Shown here: positions 8,022 through 15,564 of the stretch, in pieces
Numbering within the stretch: position 1 is the stretch's first letter
How the letters are laid out: the number at the start of each line of letters is the position of its first letter
Assembly: GCA_035570495.1 (NCBI GenBank)
Contig: DATMLO010000014.1
Span: 1 to 38,525 of the forward strand
Reading direction: 5' to 3'
Length of the DNA: 38,525 nt
From: DATARH01 sp035570495
Lineage (GTDB): Bacteria > Pseudomonadota > Alphaproteobacteria > ATCC43930 > CGMCC-115725
Made by a program: the position numbers and the translations under genes
Notes under the pieces: model-generated
Seen by the model: the letters and a program-made list of their open reading frames with translations, nothing else
What the model was told of the DNA's origin: nothing
The model's database searches: none

Positions 8022-8579
8022 TTAGCGCTCCAGGCCTTCGGCCCCGGCGGGGACGTCGTAGAAGGCGAGGGTCATCGACACGCTGGAATAGAACCCCATC
8101 AGGCAGGTGACGTCGGTGACGCCCTCATGGCCGAGCGCCTTCACCGCGCGGTCATAGAGACCCTTCGACACCCAGCGCGAATTGATCAGCGTAACCGCCA
8201 TCTCGTAGACGACCTGCTCGCGCTCGTCGTCGAACGACGTTGGCTGGCCGGCGAGCATCGCCTCGACCTTGTCGGCGGGGAGCCCGGCGGCCTTGCCGGC
8301 GCGCTCATGCGCGTTGGTCGGGTAAGCGGAATGGAAATGCGCGTTGGTGATGACGACCGCGATCTCGCGCTCGCGCTCGGACAACGAATAGCCGGTGCGG
8401 AAATAGGCGCCGAGCGGCCCCATCACCTTCACCAGTTTCGGGTTGTGGACATAGATCTTGTTGGGGCCCGGCAGCCGTCCGCGCGTCTCGATCAGCGAGT
8501 GGTAGCCTTCCTTTTGTTCCGATGTCATCTCGTCATAGGGAATTTCGGCGTAGCGGCCAAAAGTGGGGGTCTCGGCCAT
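8022..8579 (-). CDS. Carboxymuconolactone decarboxylase-like (AhpD-fold) protein
   Basis: A 185-residue all-helical protein of the CMD superfamily. The core segment around residues 80-110 is SEREREIAVVITNAHFHSAYPTNAHERAGKAAGL-like, with AY and H at the positions of the family motif. It lacks the CxxC pair of AhpD, so it is not expected to be a thiol peroxidase reductase and is closer to the decarboxylase-type group. The start at 8579 follows CAGGAGGAGACC; an upstream extension in the same frame has no ribosome site. The substrate is unknown, though relatives act in aromatic acid breakdown. Confidence 0.8.
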   Translation of the reverse strand: MAETPTFGRYAEIPYDEMTSEQKEGYHSLIETRGRLPGPNKIYVHNPKLVKVMGPLGAYFRTGYSLSEREREIAVVITNAHFHSAYPTNAHERAGKAAGLPADKVEAMLAGQPTSFDDEREQVVYEMAVTLINSRWVSKGLYDRAVKALGHEGVTDVTCLMGFYSSVSMTLAFYDVPAGAEGLER

Positions 8580-8788
8580 GGGTCTCCTCCTGTTTTGCTT
8601 CCCGCGCGGGCAAGCGTTACGTTCGCCGCACAATAGCCGCTGATGCCGCGACGCGCGAGACGCCGATCGGGCATGGATGACCCCTTCGTTCACGGCATGG
8701 CTGGTACGCGCGCGAATGATGTTGCGAGGCATTCGCAAGTTCGCTAAATCCTTCGCACCCCCAATCGATACCCGGGGTCGAGGCGCGC
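8580..8788. promoter_or_regulatory. Divergent control region between CMD-like gene and bfd
   Basis: About 209 bp separate the two divergent starts and must hold both promoters. I could not identify a convincing -35/-10 pair or a recognisable iron-response box (Fur, Irr or RirA) by eye. Confidence 0.4.
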
Positions 8789-8977
8789 ATGTATATCTGC
8801 CTGTGCAATGCTCTCACCGACCGAGATGTGCGCGCTAGCTGCGACAGCGGCTGCTCGGTGTCGATGGTGTATCAATCGCTCGGTTGCGAGCCGCAATGCG
8901 GCAAGTGCGTGCCCTTTGTCCGCCAAATGCTGCGCGAGCAGGTCAGCGCGACGACAGAAGTCGGCGGCGACGACTAA
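8789..8977 (+). CDS. bfd: Bacterioferritin-associated ferredoxin
   Basis: A 62-residue [2Fe-2S] protein that reduces bacterioferritin to release stored iron. The cluster ligands are Cys4, Cys6, Cys37 and Cys40 (MYICLC and CGKC), the spacing of the BFD family. Length equals that of known Bfd proteins. It is 68 bp upstream of bfr on the same strand, the standard pairing of electron donor and iron store. Iron-responsive control is expected from the family but is not visible as a clear operator. Confidence 0.93.
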   Translation: MYICLCNALTDRDVRASCDSGCSVSMVYQSLGCEPQCGKCVPFVRQMLREQVSATTEVGGDD

Positions 8978-9045
8978 TCATTAACTTGCAACAGTCGGCG
9001 AGCTTTTCGCGTTAAGCTCTTGCGGCCCAACGCAGGAGGCCAATC

Positions 9046-9522
9046 ATGCGCGGCGATCCGACCGTCATCCAGCACCTCAATGCGGTGCTCAAGAACGAAC
9101 TGACCGCGATCAACCAGTATTTCCTGCACTCCCGGATGCTCAAGCATTGGGGCGTCACCAAGCTCGGCGACTACGAGTACAAGGAGTCGCTCGACGAGAT
9201 GAAGCACGCCGACCGGCTCATCAACCGCGTCCTGTTCTTGGAAGGCCTGCCGAACCTGCAGGACCTCGACAAGCTGCTGATCGGCGAGAGCGTGCAGGAG
9301 CTGCTCGAGTGCGATCTCAAGCTCGAGCAGGCGGCGATGCCGCGGCTGCGCGAGGCGATCGCCTATTGTGAGACGGTCAAGGATTACATCAGCCGCGAGC
9401 TGTTCGAGGACATCCTCGAGAGCGAGGAGGAGCATGTCGACTTCCTCGAAACCCAGCTTGGCCTGATCCCGAAGATCGGCATCGAGAACTACATCCAGCT
9501 GCAATCCGAGCATGCCGAATAG
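9046..9522 (+). CDS. bfr: Bacterioferritin
   Basis: A 158-residue haem-binding ferritin that forms 24-subunit shells and oxidises and stores iron. All expected residues are present: the ferroxidase centre Glu18, Glu51, His54, Glu94, Glu127 and His130, and Met52, the axial ligand of the intersubunit haem. Length matches the family exactly. An AGGAGG sits seven bases before the ATG. It follows bfd and overlaps the next gene by 11 bases, which implies coupled expression of a secreted protein with the iron store. Confidence 0.96.
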   Translation: MRGDPTVIQHLNAVLKNELTAINQYFLHSRMLKHWGVTKLGDYEYKESLDEMKHADRLINRVLFLEGLPNLQDLDKLLIGESVQELLECDLKLEQAAMPRLREAIAYCETVKDYISRELFEDILESEEEHVDFLETQLGLIPKIGIENYIQLQSEHAE

Positions 9523-10009
9523 CGGCCATCCGGCCCGGCGCGGCGGCGCGACGCTACTGGCCGGCGCGATTGTCCTGTCGCTCGTCGGACCGGCGGCGGC
9601 CGACGGCCCGGCTTTCTATCTCGGCGCCTGGCAGATCGCCTCGGCGGTGGTGGGGCCCTGGGCCGATCCCGCGACGCCCGATCAAAGCGAGATGAAGACC
9701 CTGGTCGGCAAGACCCTGACCTTTCGCCCTGGCGCGATCGACGGACCGAAGCAGTTCGCTTGCCACAACCTCAAATACAAGATCACCGAGGGCGGCGCCG
9801 ACATGCTGTTTCAAGGCAGTTTGGCCGAGCCGCACGAGGGCAAGCCGCCGCCCGACCCGGCGGCTGCCGCGGCGGCGCTGGGCTTCAAGGGTACCTCGTG
9901 GAAGACACTCGAAACGGGCTGCGGCAACGAGATCGATTTCCATTTTCTCGATGACAAGACAGCCGAGTTCGGCCTTAACGACTACGTCTACCGCATCGAG
10001 AAAAAATAG
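9512..10009 (+). CDS. Secreted protein of unknown function overlapping bfr
   Basis: A 165-residue protein with an N-terminal signal sequence: basic start, hydrophobic ATLLAGAIVLSLVG, and a probable cleavage site at PAAADGP near residue 31. The mature part contains a GAWQI strand, two Cys residues (in QFACHNLKY and TGCGNEI) that could form a disulphide, and a C-terminal DYVYRIEKK; the size suggests a small beta-barrel or lipocalin-like periplasmic protein, which is an inference. I do not recognise the family. The ATG lies inside the last codons of bfr, so its translation is probably coupled to bacterioferritin. It converges on the histidine kinase gene. Confidence 0.75.
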   Translation: MPNSGHPARRGGATLLAGAIVLSLVGPAAADGPAFYLGAWQIASAVVGPWADPATPDQSEMKTLVGKTLTFRPGAIDGPKQFACHNLKYKITEGGADMLFQGSLAEPHEGKPPPDPAAAAAALGFKGTSWKTLETGCGNEIDFHFLDDKTAEFGLNDYVYRIEKK

Positions 10010-10020
10010 TCCTGCATCCG

Positions 10021-11418
10021 CTATTTAGCGGCGGCAAGCTCCGGCCGCGCGCTCTCCGGCGCGGCCACCACTTGCGGAAATTTGAGGGTGAACGCCGCGC
10101 CGCCGCCGGGGCGGTCGGCGACCGACACCGCCGCGCCGTGGCGCTCGGCGATGCGCGCGACAATCGACAGGCCAAGCCCGGAGCTGCCCTGACGCCGCCG
10201 GTCGCGGCGCCAAAAGCGATGGAAGATCTGCTCGCGCTCGGCCGCCGGCACGCCGGGCCCACGATCACTGACCGTGATCGCGCCGTGTCCGTCGATGGTG
10301 ATCTCGACCGTCGTCTGCGGCGACGTGTGGACAAGGGCGTTTTCGACCAGGTTGCGCAGCGCCCGGCCGAGCATGTCGGCGTTGCCGCGCACATAGACGG
10401 GATCGTGTACGCCCGCGACCGCGACGCGCTTGTCGTTGGCTACGGCGATCGGCGCCAGAAAAGCGGCGATCTCGGTCGCCACCGCAACAAGGTCGGCGGT
10501 CTCGTCCGAGTCGATGACAAAGGTTTCGAGCTCGGCCATTTCGAGCAGCTGGTTGACCAGCCGGCTCATGTTCTCGACGTCCTGGCGCAGCGACTGCGCC
10601 AGCTCGCGGTCGGCGATCATGTCGATCTGGGTGCGCAGGATCGCGAGCGGCGTGCGCAGCTCGTGCGCGGCGTCGGCGGTGAACTCGCGCTGCCCGCGGA
10701 AGCCTTCATCGAGCCGGTCGAGCGCCTGATTCACCGCGTGCACCAGCGGCTGCACCTCGCGCGGCATATCCGCCTCGGGCAGCCGCAGATCGGTGCGCAG
10801 CGGGCCGATCCGCTCGGCCAGGTTCGAGGCGGCGATGACCGGGCGCATCGCGCGGCGGATGATCGCGACGTCGATGACCAATAGCAGGGCCAAGATCGGC
10901 GCGGTGATCCAGCCAACACGGGTGAAGAAATCGGCGACGATGTCGTCGATCAGCACGTCGCGATGCGCGAGATCCTGTGAGACCTCGACCCACAGCCGCT
11001 CGCCGGCAATCTCCACCGGCTCGCTGATGCCGAAAATCTCGATCCCGTCATAGCGGCCGGAAAAAGTGACCATCGCGTCCATCGGCGGTGTGGTCTTGGT
11101 GATCGACCGCTTGTCGGCGAACGACGACAGCAGGACGCGGCCATCAGGCGTACCGACCGCATAGGAATACCGCGCATAGTCGGGCGAATAGAGATCGGCG
11201 AGGCTCGGCGTCAAATGCACCCGCAGTTGACCATCCGGGCCGCGATCGATGAGATTGACCAGCTCGGTCGCCTGCTCACGCAGCGCGTGCTCGTGCAGAT
11301 CGTCCGCCGCATGCTTCAGCATCAGGTAAAGCGCGAGCGGCATAAAGATCGACGTCACGGCGATCGCCATCAGATTGAGCGCGATCGCGCGCCCGACGAC
11401 CGAGCGGAAGCGGAACAA
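10021..11418 (-). CDS. Sensor histidine kinase (TctE/QseC-like)
   Basis: A 465-residue inner-membrane kinase. A transmembrane helix spans about residues 13-35, then an extracytoplasmic sensor region (about 40-165) resembling the 2CSK_N domain, a second helix (about 169-187), and HAMP. The dimerisation domain has the phospho-acceptor His252 in FTADAAHELRTP. The ATPase domain shows the N box NLVENALVH, the G1 box DRGPGVP, the F box FHRFW and the G2 box GSSGLGLSI. The start is a TTG at 11418, one base after the response-regulator stop codon, so translation is coupled; the next ATG (codon 17) would cut into the first membrane helix. The stimulus is unknown; TctE relatives sense carboxylates. Confidence 0.92.
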   Translation of the reverse strand: MFRFRSVVGRAIALNLMAIAVTSIFMPLALYLMLKHAADDLHEHALREQATELVNLIDRGPDGQLRVHLTPSLADLYSPDYARYSYAVGTPDGRVLLSSFADKRSITKTTPPMDAMVTFSGRYDGIEIFGISEPVEIAGERLWVEVSQDLAHRDVLIDDIVADFFTRVGWITAPILALLLVIDVAIIRRAMRPVIAASNLAERIGPLRTDLRLPEADMPREVQPLVHAVNQALDRLDEGFRGQREFTADAAHELRTPLAILRTQIDMIADRELAQSLRQDVENMSRLVNQLLEMAELETFVIDSDETADLVAVATEIAAFLAPIAVANDKRVAVAGVHDPVYVRGNADMLGRALRNLVENALVHTSPQTTVEITIDGHGAITVSDRGPGVPAAEREQIFHRFWRRDRRRQGSSGLGLSIVARIAERHGAAVSVADRPGGGAAFTLKFPQVVAAPESARPELAAAK

Positions 11419-11419
11419 G

Positions 11420-12124
11420 CTAACAGTCCTCGTCGGTCGCGCGGCCTGGCTCGTTGTCCTCGCCGATCATGTAGCCGACCCCACGCACCGTGTGCACCTG
11501 CACCGATGCGCCGGTCTCCGCCAGATGGCGGCGCAGGCGATGGACGTGCACCTCGACCGCGTTCGAGCCGATTTCCTGCGCCGGCCCGTAGAGATTGCTT
11601 TCGAGCAGCGATTTGGCGACGACCCGCCCGCTGCGCCGCAACAGATGTTCGAGCACGGCGATCTCACGTGCCGAAAACGCGATCGGCTTGTCATCGACAA
11701 ACACCTGCCGGGCGACCGTATCGAGCGTCAGATTGCCGAGCCGCAGCGCCAGCCCGAGCAGATTGCCCGGCCGGCGCAACAGCGCCTGGAGCCGCGCGAC
11801 CAGCTCTTCCAGCGCGAACGGTTTGACGAGATAGTCGTCGGCGCCCGATTGCAGCCCGGTGACGCGATCCTTGAGGCTGCCATGCGCGGTCAGGATCAGC
11901 ACCGGGGTCGTGTCGCCGCGGCCGCGCATGTCGGTCAGCACGCCGAGCCCATCCATGTCTGGCAGGCCGCGATCGAGGACGACGACGTCCCAGCGGCCGA
12001 TTTCGAGCCCGGCGGACGCGTCCTTCGCGGTTGCCATGACGTCGACGGCAAACCCCGCGCCGGCGAGTCCTTGCCGGAGCAGCGCGGCAAAACGTTCGTT
12101 ATCTTCGACCAGCAGCAAGCGCAT
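11420..12124 (-). CDS. Response regulator, OmpR/PhoB family (TctD/QseB-like)
   Basis: A 234-residue transcription regulator partnered with the kinase directly downstream. The receiver domain has the acidic pair Glu7/Asp8, the phospho-acceptor Asp51 (VVVLDRGLPD), a TAHG switch region and Lys in DDYLVKPF. The C-terminal winged helix (about 130-225) includes AREIAVLEHLLRR and VEVHVHRLRRHL, the recognition region. It is the first gene of the two-gene operon. The targets are not evident; no direct-repeat box was identified nearby. Confidence 0.94.
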   Translation of the reverse strand: MRLLLVEDNERFAALLRQGLAGAGFAVDVMATAKDASAGLEIGRWDVVVLDRGLPDMDGLGVLTDMRGRGDTTPVLILTAHGSLKDRVTGLQSGADDYLVKPFALEELVARLQALLRRPGNLLGLALRLGNLTLDTVARQVFVDDKPIAFSAREIAVLEHLLRRSGRVVAKSLLESNLYGPAQEIGSNAVEVHVHRLRRHLAETGASVQVHTVRGVGYMIGEDNEPGRATDEDC

Positions 12125-12174
12125 CGGCCGAGCCCTATCCGATCCCCGGCCGGGATTATAGCCTATTGAAACGC

Positions 12175-12208
12175 ATCGTCATTGCGGGCGAAGCGGCGCT
12201 ATCGCCGC
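12175..12208 (-). terminator. Hairpin after the anti-sigma gene, part of a REP-like unit
   Basis: Eleven bases past the anti-sigma stop, on its strand, GCGGCG-ATAG-CGCCGC forms a hairpin (12193-12208). It is followed by a CGTCATTGCGGGCGAAGC unit that matches the start of the REP-like element seen near 17.5 and 21.5 kb. There is no T run, so terminator function is tentative. Confidence 0.35.
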
Positions 12209-12219
12209 GGACGGCGGGC

Positions 12220-13080
12220 CTAGATCGCGTCGAGCTGCCAGGCGACGTCGTTGGCGATGCCCCAGAGGTAGCCGATCTCGCTCTCTCCAACGAGCACCGA
12301 GGCGCGGCCCTGGTGCCGCCAATACAGCAGGTTCAGATCCTGGCGCCGCTCGAAGGCGGGGGCGATATCCGGCTGCTTGGTCGAGCCGATGATCAGCGCC
12401 AGCGGCCCGATCGCCTTGTTGTCGGTGGTGTAGACGAGCTGCGCCGCCGGGCGGCCATCGACGACGACCAGCCGAGCGCCCTGGAAGCTCAGCCCCCACG
12501 GCTTCAGATCGGGGAGGCGGACCGGCTGCGGCAGGCTTTGGCTGACCTTCTGCAGGACATCGCCGTTGTCGCCGCTGGCCGGCACGTCGACCAGCGTGTC
12601 GCCGGCATTGACCATCAGCTTGTAGTCGCCAGCTGCGTTGTCGAGCCAGTTGTTGAGCGACGCGGTCTGGATTTGCCGCTCGGCCGGGATCGGTGAGGGC
12701 GCAAAAATGCTGTTGCCGAAATAGCCCACTCCGCCGCCGACCACGATGCCGAACAGCCCGGCCGCGGTGGCGAGCTGGACATACCAGCGGCCCGAGGACG
12801 GCGCCTCCGCGGCGGGGCGCGGCGGCCGCAACATGACGATCTCGGCCTCGGTCGCGGATACCGTCTCGCCGCGCGCGGCGGCGATCAGCCGCTCCGGCAC
12901 CGGCTCGGTGACAAAATCGGCGAAGGCGCTGCGCAGCGTCGTCGCCGATTCGGCGAGCGCCAGCAGGCGGTCGCGCACCGCCGGGTCGGCGTCGAGCCAG
13001 GCTTCGACATGCGCGCGCTCGTCGTTGTCGAGTTCGCCGTCGAGATAAGCCACCAGGGCTTCGTCGCTATGCTTCTGCAT
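12220..13080 (-). CDS. Membrane anti-sigma factor
   Basis: A 286-residue protein. The cytoplasmic N-terminus reads MQKHSDEALVAYLDGELDND, the typical start of anti-sigma factors, but the zinc-binding Cys pair of the ZAS class is absent. One transmembrane helix (about residues 105-128, QLATAAGLFGIVVGGGVGYF) leads to a periplasmic domain of about 155 residues, including a YLWGIANDVAWQLDAI-type end. The start at 13080 overlaps the sigma gene by 14 bases, so the two are coupled. By family logic it holds the sigma factor inactive until an envelope or oxidative signal arrives; the signal is not known. Confidence 0.85.
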   Translation of the reverse strand: MQKHSDEALVAYLDGELDNDERAHVEAWLDADPAVRDRLLALAESATTLRSAFADFVTEPVPERLIAAARGETVSATEAEIVMLRPPRPAAEAPSSGRWYVQLATAAGLFGIVVGGGVGYFGNSIFAPSPIPAERQIQTASLNNWLDNAAGDYKLMVNAGDTLVDVPASGDNGDVLQKVSQSLPQPVRLPDLKPWGLSFQGARLVVVDGRPAAQLVYTTDNKAIGPLALIIGSTKQPDIAPAFERRQDLNLLYWRHQGRASVLVGESEIGYLWGIANDVAWQLDAI

Positions 13081-13591
13081 CGCCTGCGCTCCTGCGCGCG
13101 ACCGCACCGTTCTCCAGCATCTGCTGGATCGCGATGCGCGCGCGAGCAAGGCGGCTCATGATGGTTCCCACCGGCACGCCGGTGACCTCCGCCGCCTGCT
13201 TGTAACTGAGGCCTTCGACCGTCACGAGCATCAGCGTCGTCCGCTGATCCGGCGGCAAGAGCGCAACCGCCCGCCGCACTTCCGACAATGCGAGCCGCGC
13301 CTCGACGCGTCGCACTGGCTCATCAGATCCGAGTCGCTCCTCGGCAACGTCACCATCCTCCTTGCGGATATCGCGGGCCCGAAGCTGGTCGATCCAGATC
13401 GTCTGAACGATGCGGAACATCCAACTGTCGAACCGCGTTCCCTCCTGAAACTGATGCTCCCGCGCCAACGCCCTCTCACACGCCGCCTGGACCAGATCGT
13501 CGGCTTCGCTCGCCGATCGGGTCAGGCCGGCCGCGAAACGCCGCAACCGCGGCAGCACCGCGATTAATTGATCGCTGAACCGCTTGCTCAC
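13067..13591 (-). CDS. ECF-family RNA polymerase sigma factor
   Basis: A 174-residue group 4 sigma factor. Region 2 includes EADDLVQAACERAL and FDSWMFRIVQTIWIDQLRAR for -10 recognition and core binding. Region 4 includes LPPDQRTTLMLVTVEGLSYKQAAEVTG-like sequence with the helix-turn-helix VPVGTIMSRLARAR. The start is taken as the GTG at 13591 because the protein similarity begins there (MSKRFSDQLIAVLPRL) and a GGCGGAACC precedes it; the frame is open to 13747 but that part looks like leader. It is followed by its anti-sigma gene with overlap. A possible self-regulated promoter is listed separately. Confidence 0.88.
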   Translation of the reverse strand: MSKRFSDQLIAVLPRLRRFAAGLTRSASEADDLVQAACERALAREHQFQEGTRFDSWMFRIVQTIWIDQLRARDIRKEDGDVAEERLGSDEPVRRVEARLALSEVRRAVALLPPDQRTTLMLVTVEGLSYKQAAEVTGVPVGTIMSRLARARIAIQQMLENGAVARRSAGDAEA

Positions 13592-13922
13592 CGGTTCCGC
13601 CCGGTTCGCCGCTTGGTCCGGCGCTGCTCCAAACTTCCAACGGAACGACAACGCGGGGGCCTCAAGATTATTCCGGGGTCGATGCGCAACAACCGTGCAA
13701 CAATCGTACAAACTGGGGATCACGCCGTCGGTTCGGCATGCGACCACATGCCGCCGCCGGCCCTCGCCTCACTCCCGGCTGACTGTACCATGCCGGTGGA
13801 TTACGTCGGAAGCATGGCAGGCGTGGCGGCAGCCGTGCCCGGTGTGCTCTTCACTTTCTTTTCGCGCCGCGGCATTGTGCGGCCTTGCCAGCGCCACCGC
13901 CGATAGAGGACCGTCGCGCGCG
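13592..13922. other. 331-bp divergent region between sigma factor and transhydrogenase genes
   Basis: No convincing gene is present; the plus-strand frames across it are not protein-like and would run in front of the real transhydrogenase start. It should hold the promoters of both divergent transcription units. The only pattern I can point to is the candidate ECF promoter at 13650-13674. Confidence 0.55.
13650..13674 (-). promoter_or_regulatory. Candidate ECF-type promoter of the sigma/anti-sigma operon
   Basis: On the minus strand, GGAAT (13674-13670), a 16-base spacer and CGTT (13653-13650) closely match the GGAAC-N16/17-CGTT pattern of alphaproteobacterial stress sigma promoters. It lies about 60 bases before the chosen GTG, a suitable place for autoregulation. 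One -35 position deviates, so this is a lead only. Confidence 0.35.
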
Positions 13923-15128
13923 ATGAAGATCGCCATCGTCAAGGAAAGACGCGCGTTTGAGCGACGGGTCGCGGCCTCGCCCGACACGGTCAAGCAATTG
14001 AAGGGGCAGGGGCTCGACGTCGCCGTCGAGACCGGCGCCGGCGACAGCGCCTTCTTTATCGACAGCGCCTATGAGGCGGCCGGCGCGACGATCGCCGCCG
14101 ACGAGGCCGCCGCGCTCGACGGCGCCGATATCGTGCTAAAGGTGCAGCGGCCGCTGCTCGGCAAGGGCGCGCAGCTCAACGAACTGAAGCTGATGAAAAA
14201 AGGCGCGGTGCTGCTCGGGCTGCTGGCGCCGCTCGAGCACAAGGACGAGGTCGAGGCCTACGCCAAGGCCGGCGTCACCGCGATCTCGATGGAGCTGGTG
14301 CCGCGCATCACCCGGGCGCAGACGATGGACGTGCTGTCGTCGCAGGCCAATCTCGCCGGCTACAAGGCGGCCGTCGATGCCGCCGCCGAGTTTGGCCGGG
14401 CGATGCCGATGATGATGACCGCCGCCGGCACGATCAAGGCGGCCCGGGTTCTGGTGATGGGCGCCGGGGTCGCCGGCTTGCAAGCGATCGCCACGGCGCG
14501 GCGCCTGGGCGGCGTCGTCTTCGCCACCGATGTGCGCGCCGCCGCCAAAGAGCAGGTCGAGAGCCTCGGCGCGAATTTCCTGATGGTCGACGAAGAGGCG
14601 ATGAAGACCGCCGAGACGACCGGCGGCTACGCGCGCGAAATGGGCGAGGATTTCCAGCGCCGTCAGCGCGAACTGATCACCAACGCGCTCAAACGCATCG
14701 ACATCGTGATCTGCACCGCGCTCATTCCCGGCCGCAAGGCGCCGATCCTGCTGACCGGCGACATGCTGGGCGTTATGGCTCCCGGATCGGTCGTCGCCGA
14801 CATCGCGGTCGAGTCGGGCGGCAATGTCGAGGGTAGCAAGCCCGAGGAAACCGTGACCACCGCGGGCGGGGTCAGGATCATCGGCTACGCGAACGCGCCG
14901 GCGCATATCCCGGTCGATGCGAGCCTGCTCTACGCGCGCAACCTGTCGGCCTTCCTCGCGCTGATCGTCGACAAGGAAAAGGGGCTGAAGATCGACACCG
15001 ACGACGAGATCATCAAGGCGTCATTGCTGACGATGGACGGCGCCGTGGTCAACCCGGCCCTGAACCCGGCACCATCACCAGCGCCGCCGCCGCCACCGGC
15101 GGAGCCCGCCGCGCCGGCGGCCAGCTGA
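13923..15128 (+). CDS. pntAA: NAD(P) transhydrogenase subunit alpha part 1 (NAD(H)-binding domain I)
   Basis: A 401-residue soluble domain that binds NAD(H) and passes hydride to NADP+ in the proton-translocating transhydrogenase. The N-terminal catalytic region reads KIAIVKERRAFERRVAASPDTVK. The Rossmann motif GAGVAG is near residues 180-185, followed by ATDVRAAAKEQVESLGA and the RQRELITNA segment. The C-terminus ends in a Pro/Ala-rich tail (about 25 residues) that probably links to the membrane part. The start at 13923 matches family N-termini; AGAGGA lies upstream at a somewhat long spacing. The split alpha subunit is typical of alphaproteobacteria. The gene is 10 bp upstream of pntAB. Confidence 0.94.
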   Translation: MKIAIVKERRAFERRVAASPDTVKQLKGQGLDVAVETGAGDSAFFIDSAYEAAGATIAADEAAALDGADIVLKVQRPLLGKGAQLNELKLMKKGAVLLGLLAPLEHKDEVEAYAKAGVTAISMELVPRITRAQTMDVLSSQANLAGYKAAVDAAAEFGRAMPMMMTAAGTIKAARVLVMGAGVAGLQAIATARRLGGVVFATDVRAAAKEQVESLGANFLMVDEEAMKTAETTGGYAREMGEDFQRRQRELITNALKRIDIVICTALIPGRKAPILLTGDMLGVMAPGSVVADIAVESGGNVEGSKPEETVTTAGGVRIIGYANAPAHIPVDASLLYARNLSAFLALIVDKEKGLKIDTDDEIIKASLLTMDGAVVNPALNPAPSPAPPPPPAEPAAPAAS

Positions 15129-15138
15129 CGGAGGACAC

Positions 15139-15546
15139 ATGGCGGATCCCGCTGCGCTCGCACAAGCCGCCGGCGAGCTCGCCGGCGACGCCAAGGCGCT
15201 CGCGCAAAACCTCGACCGGCTGACGCAGCAGCTGTCCTCGCTGCCGTCGCCGGCGGCGCATGCCGGAACGCCCTTTGTCTTCGAGCTGACCGTGTTCGCG
15301 CTCGCGGTGTTTGTCGGCTACTACGTCGTCTGGCGCGTCACCCCGGCGCTCCACTCGCCGCTGATGAGCGTCACCAACGCGGTGTCGAGCGTCATCATCG
15401 TCGGCGCGCTGATCGCCGCCGGCCCGTCTGGCTTTAGCTTTGCAAAGGTCATGGGCTTCATCGCGGTGACCCTCGCCGCGGTCAACATCTTTGGCGGGTT
15501 CATCGTCACGCAGCGCATGCTGCAGATGTTCCAGCGCAAGAAATAA
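15139..15546 (+). CDS. pntAB: NAD(P) transhydrogenase subunit alpha part 2 (membrane)
   Basis: A 135-residue membrane protein, the small part of domain II that forms the proton channel with PntB. An Ala-rich amphipathic N-terminus is followed by about four hydrophobic segments, including FELTVFALAVFVGYYVVW, the conserved HSPLMSVTNAVSS and IVVGALIAAG-type helices, and a final VNIFGGFIVTQRML. Length is usual for the split form. It lies between pntAA and pntB with short gaps (10 and 18 bp), forming one operon. Confidence 0.94.
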   Translation: MADPAALAQAAGELAGDAKALAQNLDRLTQQLSSLPSPAAHAGTPFVFELTVFALAVFVGYYVVWRVTPALHSPLMSVTNAVSSVIIVGALIAAGPSGFSFAKVMGFIAVTLAAVNIFGGFIVTQRMLQMFQRKK

Positions 15547-15564
15547 CCGGCGGAAAGAACAACC

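Noticed and set aside
8022..8579. AhpD-type peroxidase reductase
   Set aside because: The CxxC catalytic pair is absent, so only the wider carboxymuconolactone decarboxylase-like assignment is supported.
13592..13906. Plus-strand reading frames upstream of pntAA as a separate gene or long N-terminus
   Set aside because: The translation is not protein-like and the transhydrogenase family starts at the ATG at 13923.
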